The translations under genes were made by a program, and so were the position numbers. Shown here piece after piece: positions 25,917 to 35,032 of a stretch of DNA of 64,000 nucleotides; position 1 is the first letter of the stretch, and each line of letters begins with the position of its first letter. The notes beneath the pieces were generated by a model. The model was not told the DNA's origin. It did not search any database and saw nothing but the letters and a program-made list of their open reading frames with translations. Source of the stretch: XYD12-FULL-36-8 sp964391015 (GTDB lineage Bacteria > Bacteroidota > Ignavibacteria > Ignavibacteriales > Ignavibacteriaceae); assembly GCA_964391015.1 (NCBI GenBank), contig CAYMKU010000018.1, positions 9,490 through 73,489 on the forward strand, written 5' to 3'.

Positions 25917-26486
25917 TTAAGTTAGCTCTTTGTATCTAAAACAATCAACTGTATGATCATTCACTAGTCCTGCAGCTTGCATAAACGCATAGCAAATTGT
26001 TGAACCAACAAATTTAAATCCTCTTCCTTTTAGATCTTTACTCATCGCATCCGATTCGGGGGAGGTAGCTGGAATTTCTTTCATTTCCTTCCATGTGTTT
26101 ACTTTGGTTTTGCCACCTACGAATTGCCAGATATATTTATCGAATGTTCCAAACTCTTCTTTTACTTTCAAAAAAGCTTTTGCATTCGTTACTGCCGCTT
26201 CAACCTTCAATTTGTTTCGGACTATCCCTTCGTTTTTTAGCAACTGTACAATTTTTCGCTTGTCATATCTTGCAATTTTTTTAGGATCAAAATTATCGAA
26301 TGCTTTTCGATAGTTGTTTCGTTTTCTTAAAATTGTCAGCCAGCTAAGCCCTGCCTGAGCTCCATCAAGTACAATCATCTCGAATAATTTTTTGTCGTTA
26401 TGAACTGGTACTCCCCATTCCTTATCGTGATATTTTATGTAGATTGATTCGCTTACCGACCACTTACAGCGATTAACTTCCTTCAT
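25917..26486 (-). CDS. tag: DNA-3-methyladenine glycosylase I
   Basis: 189 residues matching Tag throughout: RCKWSVSESIYIKYHDKEWGVPVHNDKKLFEMIVLDGAQAGLSW at the N-terminus, the helix-hairpin-helix region, and the C-terminal zinc ligands in VNDHTVDCF. It removes 3-methyladenine from alkylated DNA as the first step of base excision repair. Length matches the E. coli enzyme. It is a single gene with its own promoter region upstream. Confidence 0.95.
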   Translation of the reverse strand: MKEVNRCKWSVSESIYIKYHDKEWGVPVHNDKKLFEMIVLDGAQAGLSWLTILRKRNNYRKAFDNFDPKKIARYDKRKIVQLLKNEGIVRNKLKVEAAVTNAKAFLKVKEEFGTFDKYIWQFVGGKTKVNTWKEMKEIPATSPESDAMSKDLKGRGFKFVGSTICYAFMQAAGLVNDHTVDCFRYKELT

Positions 26487-26765
26487 AATAATCCAACGGT
26501 GTTTGGAAATAAATTAAATAATAGGCTACTAATGATGTTGTTAAATTAATAATTTTAGACCAAAGTTAACTTGAAAATATGTTTGATAGTTGTTTTCAAC
26601 ACTTAATAGTTCTAATGATACAAATCACATTCTTTGATTGATTAATTTCCTCTCATAACCGAATTTGGACACGAATTTTTTTAAGTAATAATTCGAATCA
26701 CAGATTGAAAAATACTTTCTCTTCTAAATTGAAATGAAATATAATCAATAAAAAATGAGGTGTTC

Positions 26766-27755
26766 GTGAAAAAGTTACTAAAAATATTGAGCGTAATAGC
26801 TGGAATTATTATTGTGACTATTCTTGCTGGAGCAATTTACTTTAGTACTGCATTTCCAAAAGTTGATCCTCCGCAAAATATAAAGGTTGAGATGTCTCCG
26901 GAACGAATATCGCGTGGAAATTATTTGGCAAATCATGTTACCGTTTGCATGGATTGTCATTCTAAAAGAGATTGGTCTAAATATTCTGGTCCCATAGTTC
27001 CTAGTACCATCGGTAGCGGCGGCGATGTATTTGATGAAAAAGCAGGATTTCCTGGAAAAGTATTTATGAAAAATATTACGCCCGCTGTAATTGGCAATTG
27101 GACTGATGGTGAAATAATTCGCGCAATTACATGTGGCGTAAATAACAACGATAAAGCTTTGTTCCCTATAATGCCATATCCGAATTATAATAACCTTACT
27201 CAAGACGATTTATACTCAATAGTTGCTTTCATCCGAAGTCTAAAACCTATAGCGAATAAAATACCTGAAACAGAGTTGAATTTTCCATTAAATTTTATTG
27301 TGAAGACCATGCCGATCAGAACCTACAACCCTATGAAGTTTGATAGGAATAATCCAATTGAATACGGGAAATATTTAGTCACAATTGCCGGATGTAAAAG
27401 TTGTCATTCTAAATCTGAGAAAGGAGAACCAATACCTGGAATGGAATTTGGCGGGGGTGAGGAGTTTCCGTTTCCAAGCGGAACTGTAAGATCAATGAAC
27501 TTAACTCCCGAAAATGAAACGGGAATAGGTCAATGGACTAAGGAAACATTTATTAAAAGATTCAAGGATTTTTCAAGCGATAGCGCAAAAGTATTTTCCG
27601 TATCCAAAAATGACTTCAATACTCCAATGCCTTGGACTATGTATGCCGGAATGACTGAAGAAGATTTAAGTGCAATCTTTGATTATTTAAGAACTCTGAA
27701 ACCGATTCGAAACCAGGTGGAAAGGTTTACGAAGATTAGTGTTGTTCAAAAATGA
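26766..27755 (+). CDS. Membrane-anchored dihaem cytochrome c
   Basis: About 329 residues: an N-terminal helix (LLKILSVIAGIIIVTILAGAIYF) that anchors or exports the protein, then two class I cytochrome c domains with CMDCHSK (~63-67) and CKSCHSK (~213-217). Phrases such as MKNITPAVIGNWTDGEIIRAI, DLYSIVAFIRSLKPI and the second-domain equivalents are those of cytochrome subunits of periplasmic dehydrogenases. I place the start at GTG 26766, since GAGG at 26757-26760 then has correct spacing; the frame opens at GTG 26760. No dehydrogenase is adjacent. It carries electrons at the outer face of the inner membrane. Confidence 0.9.
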   Translation: MKKLLKILSVIAGIIIVTILAGAIYFSTAFPKVDPPQNIKVEMSPERISRGNYLANHVTVCMDCHSKRDWSKYSGPIVPSTIGSGGDVFDEKAGFPGKVFMKNITPAVIGNWTDGEIIRAITCGVNNNDKALFPIMPYPNYNNLTQDDLYSIVAFIRSLKPIANKIPETELNFPLNFIVKTMPIRTYNPMKFDRNNPIEYGKYLVTIAGCKSCHSKSEKGEPIPGMEFGGGEEFPFPSGTVRSMNLTPENETGIGQWTKETFIKRFKDFSSDSAKVFSVSKNDFNTPMPWTMYAGMTEEDLSAIFDYLRTLKPIRNQVERFTKISVVQK

Positions 27756-27822
27756 AAATGTAAAAAATATTTACTTTATGGCAATCAACCCCTAATCGCC
27801 TTTATAATCAGAGTTTCCTCAG

Positions 27823-28251
27823 TTAAATGGTTTCAATGATCTTGTACGAATGTGAAATTTCAACTGCCTTATTCAACATTTGAGTCACAGAGCAATACTT
27901 GGTTTGGGATAACTCAATTGCCCTTTCAACATCTTTTTCTTGAATACCTTTTCCGTAAAAAACAAATTCAATATTAATTTTTGTATAAACTTGCGGATGT
28001 TCGTCTGCAACTTCAGCAGTAAGATTCATTTCAAAACCATCAAGATGTACTTTTTTCTTTTGAAGAATTGTTGCAACATCACTACCTGTACATCCACCTA
28101 AAGCAATTAGCAATAATTCTTTCGGACGTGCTCCGGCATCGCTGCCTCCAAAACTTTCTGGGCCGTCCATTGTAACCCAATGGTTTGAATCTGATTTACC
28201 AAGAAATGTTACACCTTTTATGTGTTTAACTAAAGCTTTCTTTGTGGACAT
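27823..28251 (-). CDS. OsmC/Ohr-family peroxiredoxin-like protein
   Basis: 142 residues with the OsmC fold: the first reactive Cys in LLIALGGCTGSDVATILQKKK, and the second in SQTKYCSVTQMLNKAVEISHSY. This spacing fits the YhfA-like OsmC branch, which detoxifies organic hydroperoxides or binds small thiols. Cytoplasmic. Monocistronic, convergent with the dihaem cytochrome gene. Confidence 0.9.
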   Translation of the reverse strand: MSTKKALVKHIKGVTFLGKSDSNHWVTMDGPESFGGSDAGARPKELLLIALGGCTGSDVATILQKKKVHLDGFEMNLTAEVADEHPQVYTKINIEFVFYGKGIQEKDVERAIELSQTKYCSVTQMLNKAVEISHSYKIIETI

Positions 28252-28383
28252 TCTGACTCCTAACTTTTAATCGTTTGATGATCTGAACCGTGAAAAAGAT
28301 TCTATATTTCATAATGTAATTTAACGATTGATTTAATATCTTTTTCTCAACAATTATAATCATTTATTGGGAAGCTATAAGAA

Positions 28384-29247
28384 ATGAAAATCGAAAAATA
28401 CCTTGCCAAGTCAGGAGAAAAAATAAATATCTCCAAAATATCTACAGATAGTACTCAAAATTATAAAGATAAATCTGATGCCAATAAAATGCTTGAAAAA
28501 AACATTGAGAAGATGCAGGAACTTCAGAATCGGCTTTATGCAAGTGATAAATATTCACTGCTTCTTATTTTTCAAGCAATGGATGCGGCAGGGAAAGACT
28601 CAACAATTAAACATGTAATGAGTGGGTTGAATCCTCAAGGTACTCAAGTTTTCAGTTTTAAAAAGCCATCAGAAGAGGAATTGGATCATGATTATCTTTG
28701 GAGAATTAGTAACGCTTTACCAGAAAGAGGTCGTATTGGAATTTTTAATCGCTCACACTATGAAGAAGTCTTGGTTGTTCGTGTGCATGATTTAATCAAA
28801 TATCAAAAATTACCAGACGAGATGATGTCTAAGGATATCTGGCAAAAACGGTTTGAGCAGATAAATAATTTCGAAAAATATCTTTATGAAAACGGAACTG
28901 TTATCCTCAAGTTTTTCTTACATGTTTCGAAGAATGAGCAGAAAGAAAGATTTTTAGAAAGAATTGAAGATAAATCTAAGAATTGGAAATTTGCTGAAGC
29001 AGATTTGAAGGAAAGAGAATATTGGAACGATTATCAGAAATGTTATGAGGATGCGATCACAGCAACAAGTAAAGAATATGCTCCGTGGTATATTATTCCT
29101 GCTGATAAAAAATGGTTTATGCGATTGTTAGTTTCAGAAATTATTGTGAAAAAACTGGAAAGTTTGAACCTTAAATATCCAGAGCTAAGTAAAGAGCAAT
29201 TAGCTGAACTTGAAAAGTGTAAGCAGATACTTTTAAATGAAAAGTGA
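28384..29247 (+). CDS. Polyphosphate kinase 2 family protein
   Basis: 287 residues with the PPK2 Walker A-like segment IFQAMDAAGKDSTIKHVMSGLNPQG, the lid/Walker B region NRSHYEEVLVVRVHDL, and KFFLHVSKNEQKERFLERIEDKSKNWKF. PPK2 enzymes use polyphosphate to phosphorylate nucleotides (AMP, ADP or GDP). The subclass is not certain from reading alone, though length and the single domain fit class I or III. Cytoplasmic. Confidence 0.92.
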   Translation: MKIEKYLAKSGEKINISKISTDSTQNYKDKSDANKMLEKNIEKMQELQNRLYASDKYSLLLIFQAMDAAGKDSTIKHVMSGLNPQGTQVFSFKKPSEEELDHDYLWRISNALPERGRIGIFNRSHYEEVLVVRVHDLIKYQKLPDEMMSKDIWQKRFEQINNFEKYLYENGTVILKFFLHVSKNEQKERFLERIEDKSKNWKFAEADLKEREYWNDYQKCYEDAITATSKEYAPWYIIPADKKWFMRLLVSEIIVKKLESLNLKYPELSKEQLAELEKCKQILLNEK

Positions 29248-29312
29248 TATAAAGTACAAATTAGATTTTTATACTTGCTGACTGCTGATCAGAATTTTAT
29301 ATTTGTTACGTA

Positions 29313-29666
29313 ATGAAAAATATCATCTCACATAAAAAACGAATTGCATTAATTTTTCTTTCTGTTTACACAGTTTTCATCATAACAAATACAATTCATT
29401 TTCATTCTTATTCGCTTTTAAATAATCCGAGTTATCATACACCATCAAAACCAAATTTTATATCCAATCATTTTATAGGCGACAGTTATTCGCCGTGTGC
29501 AATAAACCATTTTTCTAATTCTATTCTCGATCTTAAGTTTTCTTCCGATGACTTATCCTCAATAAATAACGATGTCAAAAATTTAGATTTCCCCTTTAGT
29601 TATAAACTCGCATTCAATTTTTTCTTATCAAAAAATACTCCTAGAGCGCCACCAATTTTCTCCTAA
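29313..29666 (+). CDS. Small membrane-anchored or exported protein at head of metal-uptake operon
   Basis: 117 residues: a basic start, one hydrophobic helix (IALIFLSVYTVFIITNTIHF), then a soluble part rich in His, Ser and Asn (FHSHSL-like FHSYSLL, YHTPSK, CAINHFSN) and the ending PRAPPIFS. I do not recognise a named family with certainty. Small His-containing proteins ending in RAPP occur near metal-transport genes in Bacteroidota. It lies 100 bp before the outer-membrane protein gene and points the same way, so a metal-related role is inferred. Confidence 0.6.
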   Translation: MKNIISHKKRIALIFLSVYTVFIITNTIHFHSYSLLNNPSYHTPSKPNFISNHFIGDSYSPCAINHFSNSILDLKFSSDDLSSINNDVKNLDFPFSYKLAFNFFLSKNTPRAPPIFS

Positions 29667-29766
29667 ATTTTTTGGTTTGTTTATCCCACTGAGTTCAGAC
29701 TCAAGATTTTTCGGACTTAGTCTTTAATAATGTACTCAAATAACTTTAACAAGAATTTAGGAAAAA

Positions 29767-30954
29767 ATGAAAAACATTTTGCTTTTTTTACTCCTTTTAT
29801 TTTTTATTTCAGATATTCGTTCACAATCAAATGTTAATCCAGATATTAGTCTTATCGGAACATTTAATGCTTTCACACAAAATATTAATGGAACACCCGA
29901 ATACGGAAAATTAAATTTTGAAACACCATCAATGGAATTATTTGTTGATGGATACCTGAATCCATATTCACGAGCAGCTTCCAATATTGCTTTTGAAGAA
30001 GGTAAATTGGGTGTTGAAGAACTTTATGCACAAATTGTACGAGGCCTCCCGCTTGATATGCAAATTAAAGCTGGAAAATTTCTTGTTGGATTTGGAAAAG
30101 TAAACACAATTCATCCCCACGCTTGGCCATTTCTTGAACGACCTTTGTTTCATCAAATATTTTTGGGTGAAGAAGGATTCAATGATATTGGTGTAAGTGT
30201 CAGCTTTCTACTTCCTACCGAAAATTTTTACAGTAACCTTGATCTCGGAATTTTTAAAGGAGATGCTATTGCCAAAACTGAAGTTACTGATCCTGGAATT
30301 TCTGAAAGCTATAATGATTTAAGAGGCAATTCGCCAATTTTCGTGGGAAGATTAAGCGGCTTTTTTGATATTGATGATTATACAAACCTCGAAGTTGGTT
30401 TGAGTGGATCTTATGGAACTCACGCAAAAATGAATTTTAACATTTGGGGGGATTCAACCACAATTCCAGAAAATAAGCCACTAAAATATTTTTACGGCGG
30501 AATTGATTTTAAATTTAAGTATAAACCGGATTCTTACTCCACACTTACAATTCAATGCGAAGGTTTGCTAAACAGTCGGAATGTGCTTAGAGAAAGCAAC
30601 ATCGGAATAAATTCTCCAATTGAAAAATCTGGAAAGATAAACACGTTCGGTAATTTTATTTTAATTGATTACTTATTCAACAAGCAATTTAGCATTGGTG
30701 CAAAATATGATTTTACATACGGAATTATTGGTGACAAACCATCATTCAATACTTTAAGTAACGATAATACAAATAAAACACAAGGAATTTCCGGCTGGTT
30801 TGGTTATTATCCAATTGAAGAAACGTTAGCTGTCAGAGCTGGAGTTCAGAATCTTTCTTTTAAGTATGATAATGGAATCTCGAGAGATAGTGAAACGAAA
30901 GTGACGCTGCAATTGCTGTTCTCGCTTGGTCCGCATAAAGCACATCCATTTTAA
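29767..30954 (+). CDS. Predicted outer-membrane beta-barrel protein of the metal-uptake operon
   Basis: 395 residues with a signal peptide (ILLFLLLLFFISDIRSQS) and alternating amphipathic strands up to a terminal aromatic (GPHKAHPF), typical of outer-membrane barrels. Features include KAGKFLVGFGKVNTIHPHAWPFLERPLFHQIFLGEEGFNDIGV, as in porin-like proteins that sit beside zinc ABC transporters. There is no TonB box or plug domain. It ends 12 bp before the substrate-binding protein gene, so it is in the operon and may let the metal or a metal chelate cross the outer membrane (inference). Confidence 0.72.
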   Translation: MKNILLFLLLLFFISDIRSQSNVNPDISLIGTFNAFTQNINGTPEYGKLNFETPSMELFVDGYLNPYSRAASNIAFEEGKLGVEELYAQIVRGLPLDMQIKAGKFLVGFGKVNTIHPHAWPFLERPLFHQIFLGEEGFNDIGVSVSFLLPTENFYSNLDLGIFKGDAIAKTEVTDPGISESYNDLRGNSPIFVGRLSGFFDIDDYTNLEVGLSGSYGTHAKMNFNIWGDSTTIPENKPLKYFYGGIDFKFKYKPDSYSTLTIQCEGLLNSRNVLRESNIGINSPIEKSGKINTFGNFILIDYLFNKQFSIGAKYDFTYGIIGDKPSFNTLSNDNTNKTQGISGWFGYYPIEETLAVRAGVQNLSFKYDNGISRDSETKVTLQLLFSLGPHKAHPF

Positions 30955-30966
30955 CCGTTAAGGAAT

Positions 30967-31851
30967 ATGAAAATGAAAAAAATAATCTTATTAGCGTTAG
31001 TCTTTTTATTCAGCACAATATCTTTTGCAGAAATTAAAGTAGTAACAACCACCACTGTAATTTATGATCTAGTAAAAGAGATAGGGAAAGAAAAAGTGAA
31101 GGTTGATTACCTTTGCCGTGGCGATCAAGATCCACATTTCCTTGAAATACTTCCTAGTTACATGTTGAAGCTGCGAAATGCAGACTTAGTTTTCAAAATC
31201 GGCTTGGGATTGGAAATGTGGCTTCAGCAATTGATTGATGGCTCAAGAAATAATAAATTAAAATTAATTGATCTATCAAATGATATTGAGAAGAAAGAAA
31301 TTCCGTCGGGGAAAATTGACGCCAGCCAGGGAGACATTCATCCTAATGGAAATCCCCATTATTGGCTCGATCCTGAAAATGCGAAAATTATGGCAAAAAA
31401 TATTTGTGAATCTCTTTCTGATGAATCACCTGAAAATGCAGCGTACTTCAAAAAGAATCTAAATGATTACACCTCTAAACTGGATGATAAAATTACTGAA
31501 TGGAAGTCCAAGCTAGCTTCCTCCAAAGGAAAATCAATAATTACATTTCATAAAAGCTGGGTTTACTTTGCAGATAGATTCGGAATTAAAGTGGTTGGTC
31601 AGGTTGAGCCGAAACCAGGTGTACCACCAACACCTTCTCACAATGCCGAACTTGTAGGCGATATTAAAAAATTAAAAATGAAAGTAGTTCTAATGGAAAA
31701 TTATTACAGCGAGAATGCTCCGAATCAGCTTGTACAATCTACTGGAGTAAAGGTAATCAAAGTTGCGAATTCTGTTTTTGGGCAATCCGGAATTAATTCT
31801 TACATACAAATGATAGATATAATAGTTAACTCACTTTCAACTAATCTTTAG
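30967..31851 (+). CDS. Metal ABC transporter substrate-binding protein (ZnuA/TroA family)
   Basis: About 294 residues (ATG 30967; a second ATG two codons on is equally possible). Signal peptide, then a cluster A-I fold: DPHFLEILPSYMLKLRNADLVFKIG with the first metal His, GNPHYWLDPENAK with the second, ITFHKSWVYFADRFGI with the third, and the final acidic ligand near the C-terminus. The His-rich loop typical of high-affinity ZnuA is short (DASQGDIHPNGNPH), so zinc or manganese is possible. It captures metal in the periplasm for the next two gene products. Confidence 0.92.
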   Translation: MKMKKIILLALVFLFSTISFAEIKVVTTTTVIYDLVKEIGKEKVKVDYLCRGDQDPHFLEILPSYMLKLRNADLVFKIGLGLEMWLQQLIDGSRNNKLKLIDLSNDIEKKEIPSGKIDASQGDIHPNGNPHYWLDPENAKIMAKNICESLSDESPENAAYFKKNLNDYTSKLDDKITEWKSKLASSKGKSIITFHKSWVYFADRFGIKVVGQVEPKPGVPPTPSHNAELVGDIKKLKMKVVLMENYYSENAPNQLVQSTGVKVIKVANSVFGQSGINSYIQMIDIIVNSLSTNL

Positions 31852-31896
31852 TTACTTTAATTATAAGCAATAGATGAAATTTATAGAGAGAAAAAT

Positions 31897-32646
31897 TTGG
31901 ATAAAGAATTAATCAAATTTTCGAATGTATCAATTGGCTATGGGAAAAGACCCGTTCTTGAACACGCAAGCTTTTCTATTTTAGAAAGTGATTTCTGGGG
32001 GATTGTCGGTCCTAACGGCTCTGGAAAGACAACTCTTCTTAAAACTTTGTTAGGTAATCTAAAACCTCTTGCAGGAGAAATAACCAGAGAAAAGATACAA
32101 TTCGGTTATGTTCCCCAAAGAGATATAGTTCAACCACTGCTTCCATACACTGTCCATGATGTTGTTATGATGGGAAGATATTCTCTGATGGGAACATTTG
32201 GCAATCCATCAGAAAGAGATTATGAGATTGTAGAACAGTGCCTAATTCATGTTGGGATTGAAGAATTAACAAAATATAATTACAACCGACTATCAGGTGG
32301 ACAAAGACAGCGGACTCTAATCGCCCGTGCACTTGCAGTTGAACCATCAATTTTAATTTTAGATGAACCGACCAATGGAATGGATACGCCTTCTCATTAT
32401 TCGCTGCTGGAGTTAGTTTCACAGCTTCATGATGAGAGCAATTTGACTGTTTTGATTGTAAGTCATTTGCTAACAGACGTAGCAAACATTGTGAAAAAAT
32501 TAATGCTTCTTGAAAAGAATAGTTTTCAATTTGGGAATATTGAAAATATCTTGTCAGAAGATAACTTGAAAAAAACTTATGCTTCGGAATTTAACGTTTC
32601 AAAAGTTGATGGTGAATATTTGATCAGTTCAAGAAAGAAGGCATAA
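31897..32646 (+). CDS. Metal ABC transporter ATP-binding protein (ZnuC/TroB family)
   Basis: 249 residues with Walker A GPNGSGKTTLLKTLLG, Q-loop GYVPQRD, signature LSGGQRQRTLIARAL, Walker B ILILDEPTNGMD and the switch His in LIVSHLL. It starts at TTG 31897 after GAGAG. It drives metal import with the permease whose gene begins four bases after this stop. Confidence 0.95.
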   Translation: MDKELIKFSNVSIGYGKRPVLEHASFSILESDFWGIVGPNGSGKTTLLKTLLGNLKPLAGEITREKIQFGYVPQRDIVQPLLPYTVHDVVMMGRYSLMGTFGNPSERDYEIVEQCLIHVGIEELTKYNYNRLSGGQRQRTLIARALAVEPSILILDEPTNGMDTPSHYSLLELVSQLHDESNLTVLIVSHLLTDVANIVKKLMLLEKNSFQFGNIENILSEDNLKKTYASEFNVSKVDGEYLISSRKKA

Positions 32647-32650
32647 CAAA

Positions 32651-33529
32651 TTGGAAACTATTCAACAATTGATTGAGCTTTTTCCGTATGCCATCTTGGG
32701 CAGTATTTTTGCAGGAATGATTTGTGCATTTCTAGGGATCTTTATTATTTCACAACGAGTTGTTTTCCTAGGCGCTTCCCTAACCCAGGTATCAATAGCC
32801 GGTGTTGCGTTCTCATTTCTTCACATAATAAATTTAGAAGGATTTATTGCTCGAGTACTTAAAATTGATATTGAACACAATACCTTCTTTCACAACTTCG
32901 AACCAGCATTTTATTCTTTAACATTTGCAATCATTTGTGTGCTTATATTTTCTCAAACATACCGACAAAAATATTTGACCCAAGACGGAATACTTGGAAT
33001 AATATTCGTTATTGCCATGGCATTAAGAATAATCTTTATTCAGAAAAGTCCTCTCGCTGAAGTAAGTGAAATTGAAACAATATTGAAGGGTGATATTTTG
33101 TTTATTGGACAAACACAATTCTACACGTTGTTTGGAATAACAATTTTAACATTTCTAGTATTTATAATATTTCAGAAACAGTTAAAATTCGTAACCTTCG
33201 ATCCTGATACCGCTATGGCACACGGAATTAATTCTCGTTTCTGGCTTTTAGTTTTTTATCTTTTCGTAGGAACGGGAATTTCTTTAACTACTCGATTCGT
33301 CGGAGATGTTTTTGTCTTTGCGTTTCTAATTCTTCCTTCCACAATTGGAATTTTAATTGGCAAAAAAATATCCTATGTATTTCTGATTTCTGTCTTGGTT
33401 GGTGCAATTATTCCACCAATTTCTCTTTACTTCGCATTCATTTTTGATTTCTCAAGTGGACCAACAGCCGTAGTATTAGCATTCATAATATTTGTATTCA
33501 CATACACAACTAAAAAAATACTCTCTTAA
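32651..33529 (+). CDS. Metal ABC transporter permease (ZnuB/TroC family)
   Basis: 292 residues with eight or nine membrane helices and family motifs: GMICAFLGIFIISQRVVFLGASLTQVSIAGVA near the N-terminus, FDPDTAMAHGINSRFW, and the GDVFVFAFLILPSTIGIL helix. It starts at TTG 32651 with AAGAAGG about nine bases upstream. It forms the inner-membrane channel with the ATPase. The stop is followed closely by the terminator of the convergent lipoprotein gene. Confidence 0.94.
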   Translation: METIQQLIELFPYAILGSIFAGMICAFLGIFIISQRVVFLGASLTQVSIAGVAFSFLHIINLEGFIARVLKIDIEHNTFFHNFEPAFYSLTFAIICVLIFSQTYRQKYLTQDGILGIIFVIAMALRIIFIQKSPLAEVSEIETILKGDILFIGQTQFYTLFGITILTFLVFIIFQKQLKFVTFDPDTAMAHGINSRFWLLVFYLFVGTGISLTTRFVGDVFVFAFLILPSTIGILIGKKISYVFLISVLVGAIIPPISLYFAFIFDFSSGPTAVVLAFIIFVFTYTTKKILS

Positions 33530-33540
33530 AAAATTAGAAT

Positions 33541-33564
33541 AAAAAAGCCGTCATAAAGACGGCT
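33541..33564 (-). terminator. Rho-independent terminator of the 33.6-kb lipoprotein gene
   Basis: AGCCGTC-ATAAA-GACGGCT hairpin (33546-33564). On the minus strand it is followed by a run of six T (33541-33546 on the plus strand are A). It lies 28 bp after the stop of the minus-strand gene. Confidence 0.85.
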
Positions 33565-33591
33565 GGGATTCATTAAGTACGGCGAGCAAAT

Positions 33592-34095
33592 TTATTTTTT
33601 GATTCTTGAAATTTGACCATTTACAGCATTAATCCTTAGCTCCCAATTACCATCGGTAGCACTTATGAAGAATCTGTATTCCCATTTATTGTCACTTTCA
33701 TCCTTCTGAAGTTTCCATGAAATAATATCACCCTGTTTTGCATTCAGAACAATTACTCTTACATTTTGATAAAGCATTAATCCATTTCCGGGATCAAGAT
33801 CATACTCAAATGGACCTGTTAAACCTTGAATCTCGCGTACTTGACCAGTAGATTCAAAGTATTCGAATTTTATCATAGCACCTAAAGGTGTAACAACTTT
33901 AACTTCAAATAAACCATCATCATTTAGTCTAATACGATTCACTGAAACTAAAGAGCCTTGTACCGATGCTAGTGATTTTTGAACGGATTGTTGTTCACTC
34001 ATCTGAGTGTTTGGGGTTGCAATCTCATCTTTACATGCATTAAACATGAGCAATAGTGCAATGAACAGAACTGCTAAAATGCTTTTTCTTAACAT
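33592..34095 (-). CDS. Predicted lipoprotein with PepSY-like C-terminus
   Basis: 167 residues: MLRKSILAVLFIALLLMFNACKDE has a clear lipobox, so the mature protein starts at Cys21 and is lipid-anchored. The mature part is beta-rich. Its final segment (WEYRFFISATDGNWELRINAVNGQISRIKK) resembles a PepSY unit, with the D/N-G-x-I ending. The function is unknown; PepSY domains often act as inhibitors or chaperones of exported enzymes. Monocistronic with its own terminator. Confidence 0.75.
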   Translation of the reverse strand: MLRKSILAVLFIALLLMFNACKDEIATPNTQMSEQQSVQKSLASVQGSLVSVNRIRLNDDGLFEVKVVTPLGAMIKFEYFESTGQVREIQGLTGPFEYDLDPGNGLMLYQNVRVIVLNAKQGDIISWKLQKDESDNKWEYRFFISATDGNWELRINAVNGQISRIKK

Positions 34096-34253
34096 GACCT
34101 TACCCTTTTATTATTTTGAGATTAGTTAATTATCATTCAATAATCATAGTAATTTGCAAATCACATTTGGGGACATTATCCAAAAATATTTTTGGACAAT
34201 CTTCCTTGTGGTAAATAAAATCTTTATATTTTTATAGTAAAACATCTAATAGT

Positions 34254-35012
34254 ATGAATATCTACAATCAACTGCTTAAGACAATTGAAACCAAAGGTGC
34301 AGCTTATCTAATTCTTTTAGATCCGGATAAGTTGAATTCCAACAATCTGCAGGTCTTTATAAAAAAATGTATTGAAGCGGATATTGATGGATTCTTAGTC
34401 GGCGGTAGTTTAATGCTTAATGGAATCATTGATACCTTTATTAAAAATCTTAAACAACTAACAAAACTTCCTGTGATTATTTTTCCCGGAGCTGTTGATC
34501 AAGTATCTCCTTTCGCTGATGCAATTCTGTATCTTTCTGTTGTAAGCGGAAGAAATCCCGAACATTTAATTGGGAAGCACGTTTTAGCTGCTCCATTAAT
34601 CAGACGAGCAAACTTAGAGCCTATTTCAACAGGATATATTTTAGTTGAATCTGGTACATCAACAACCGCACAATATATGAGTGGAAGTTCACCAGTTCCG
34701 CGAAATAAGCCTGAAATAGCTGCGGCTACTGCCTTGGCATCAGAATATATCGGAATGAAATTAATTTATCTTGAAGCTGGTTCCGGCGCACAGCAAACAG
34801 TTCCAAATGAAATGGTGAAAGCAGTTTCTTCAGTTTGCTCTGTTCCTATTATAGTGGGCGGTGGAATTAAATCGCCGAAAGTTGCAAGAGAAAAAGTAGA
34901 TAATGGTGCTAAAATTATCGTAATCGGAAATTTCTTTGAGAATGAGAACAACTGGAGTTTACTTAAGGAATTTGCAGATGCGGTTCACAAGAAAATTTCT
35001 ATAACAACTTAA
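34254..35012 (+). CDS. Geranylgeranylglyceryl-phosphate synthase (PcrB/GGGPS family)
   Basis: 252 residues forming a TIM barrel: LILLDPDKLNSNNLQVF (substrate Asp), DGFLVGGSLML, VSGRNPEHLIGKH, IPTGYILVE-like ISTGYILVESG, MKLIYLEAGSGAQ and IVGGGIKSP...AKIIVIGNFF phosphate-binding loops. The enzyme joins sn-glycerol-1-phosphate to a polyprenyl diphosphate, the first step of archaeal-type ether lipids. Bacteroidota carry group II members of this family; the product in bacteria is less well established. It is followed eight bases later by gmhA, which suggests co-transcription. Confidence 0.92.
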   Translation: MNIYNQLLKTIETKGAAYLILLDPDKLNSNNLQVFIKKCIEADIDGFLVGGSLMLNGIIDTFIKNLKQLTKLPVIIFPGAVDQVSPFADAILYLSVVSGRNPEHLIGKHVLAAPLIRRANLEPISTGYILVESGTSTTAQYMSGSSPVPRNKPEIAAATALASEYIGMKLIYLEAGSGAQQTVPNEMVKAVSSVCSVPIIVGGGIKSPKVAREKVDNGAKIIVIGNFFENENNWSLLKEFADAVHKKISITT

Positions 35013-35032
35013 TCTTACGATTGACATTTCAA

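Noticed and set aside
26778..27203. 141-residue minus-strand ORF opposite the dihaem cytochrome
   Set aside because: Antisense to a gene with two haem motifs; the translation is compositionally odd.
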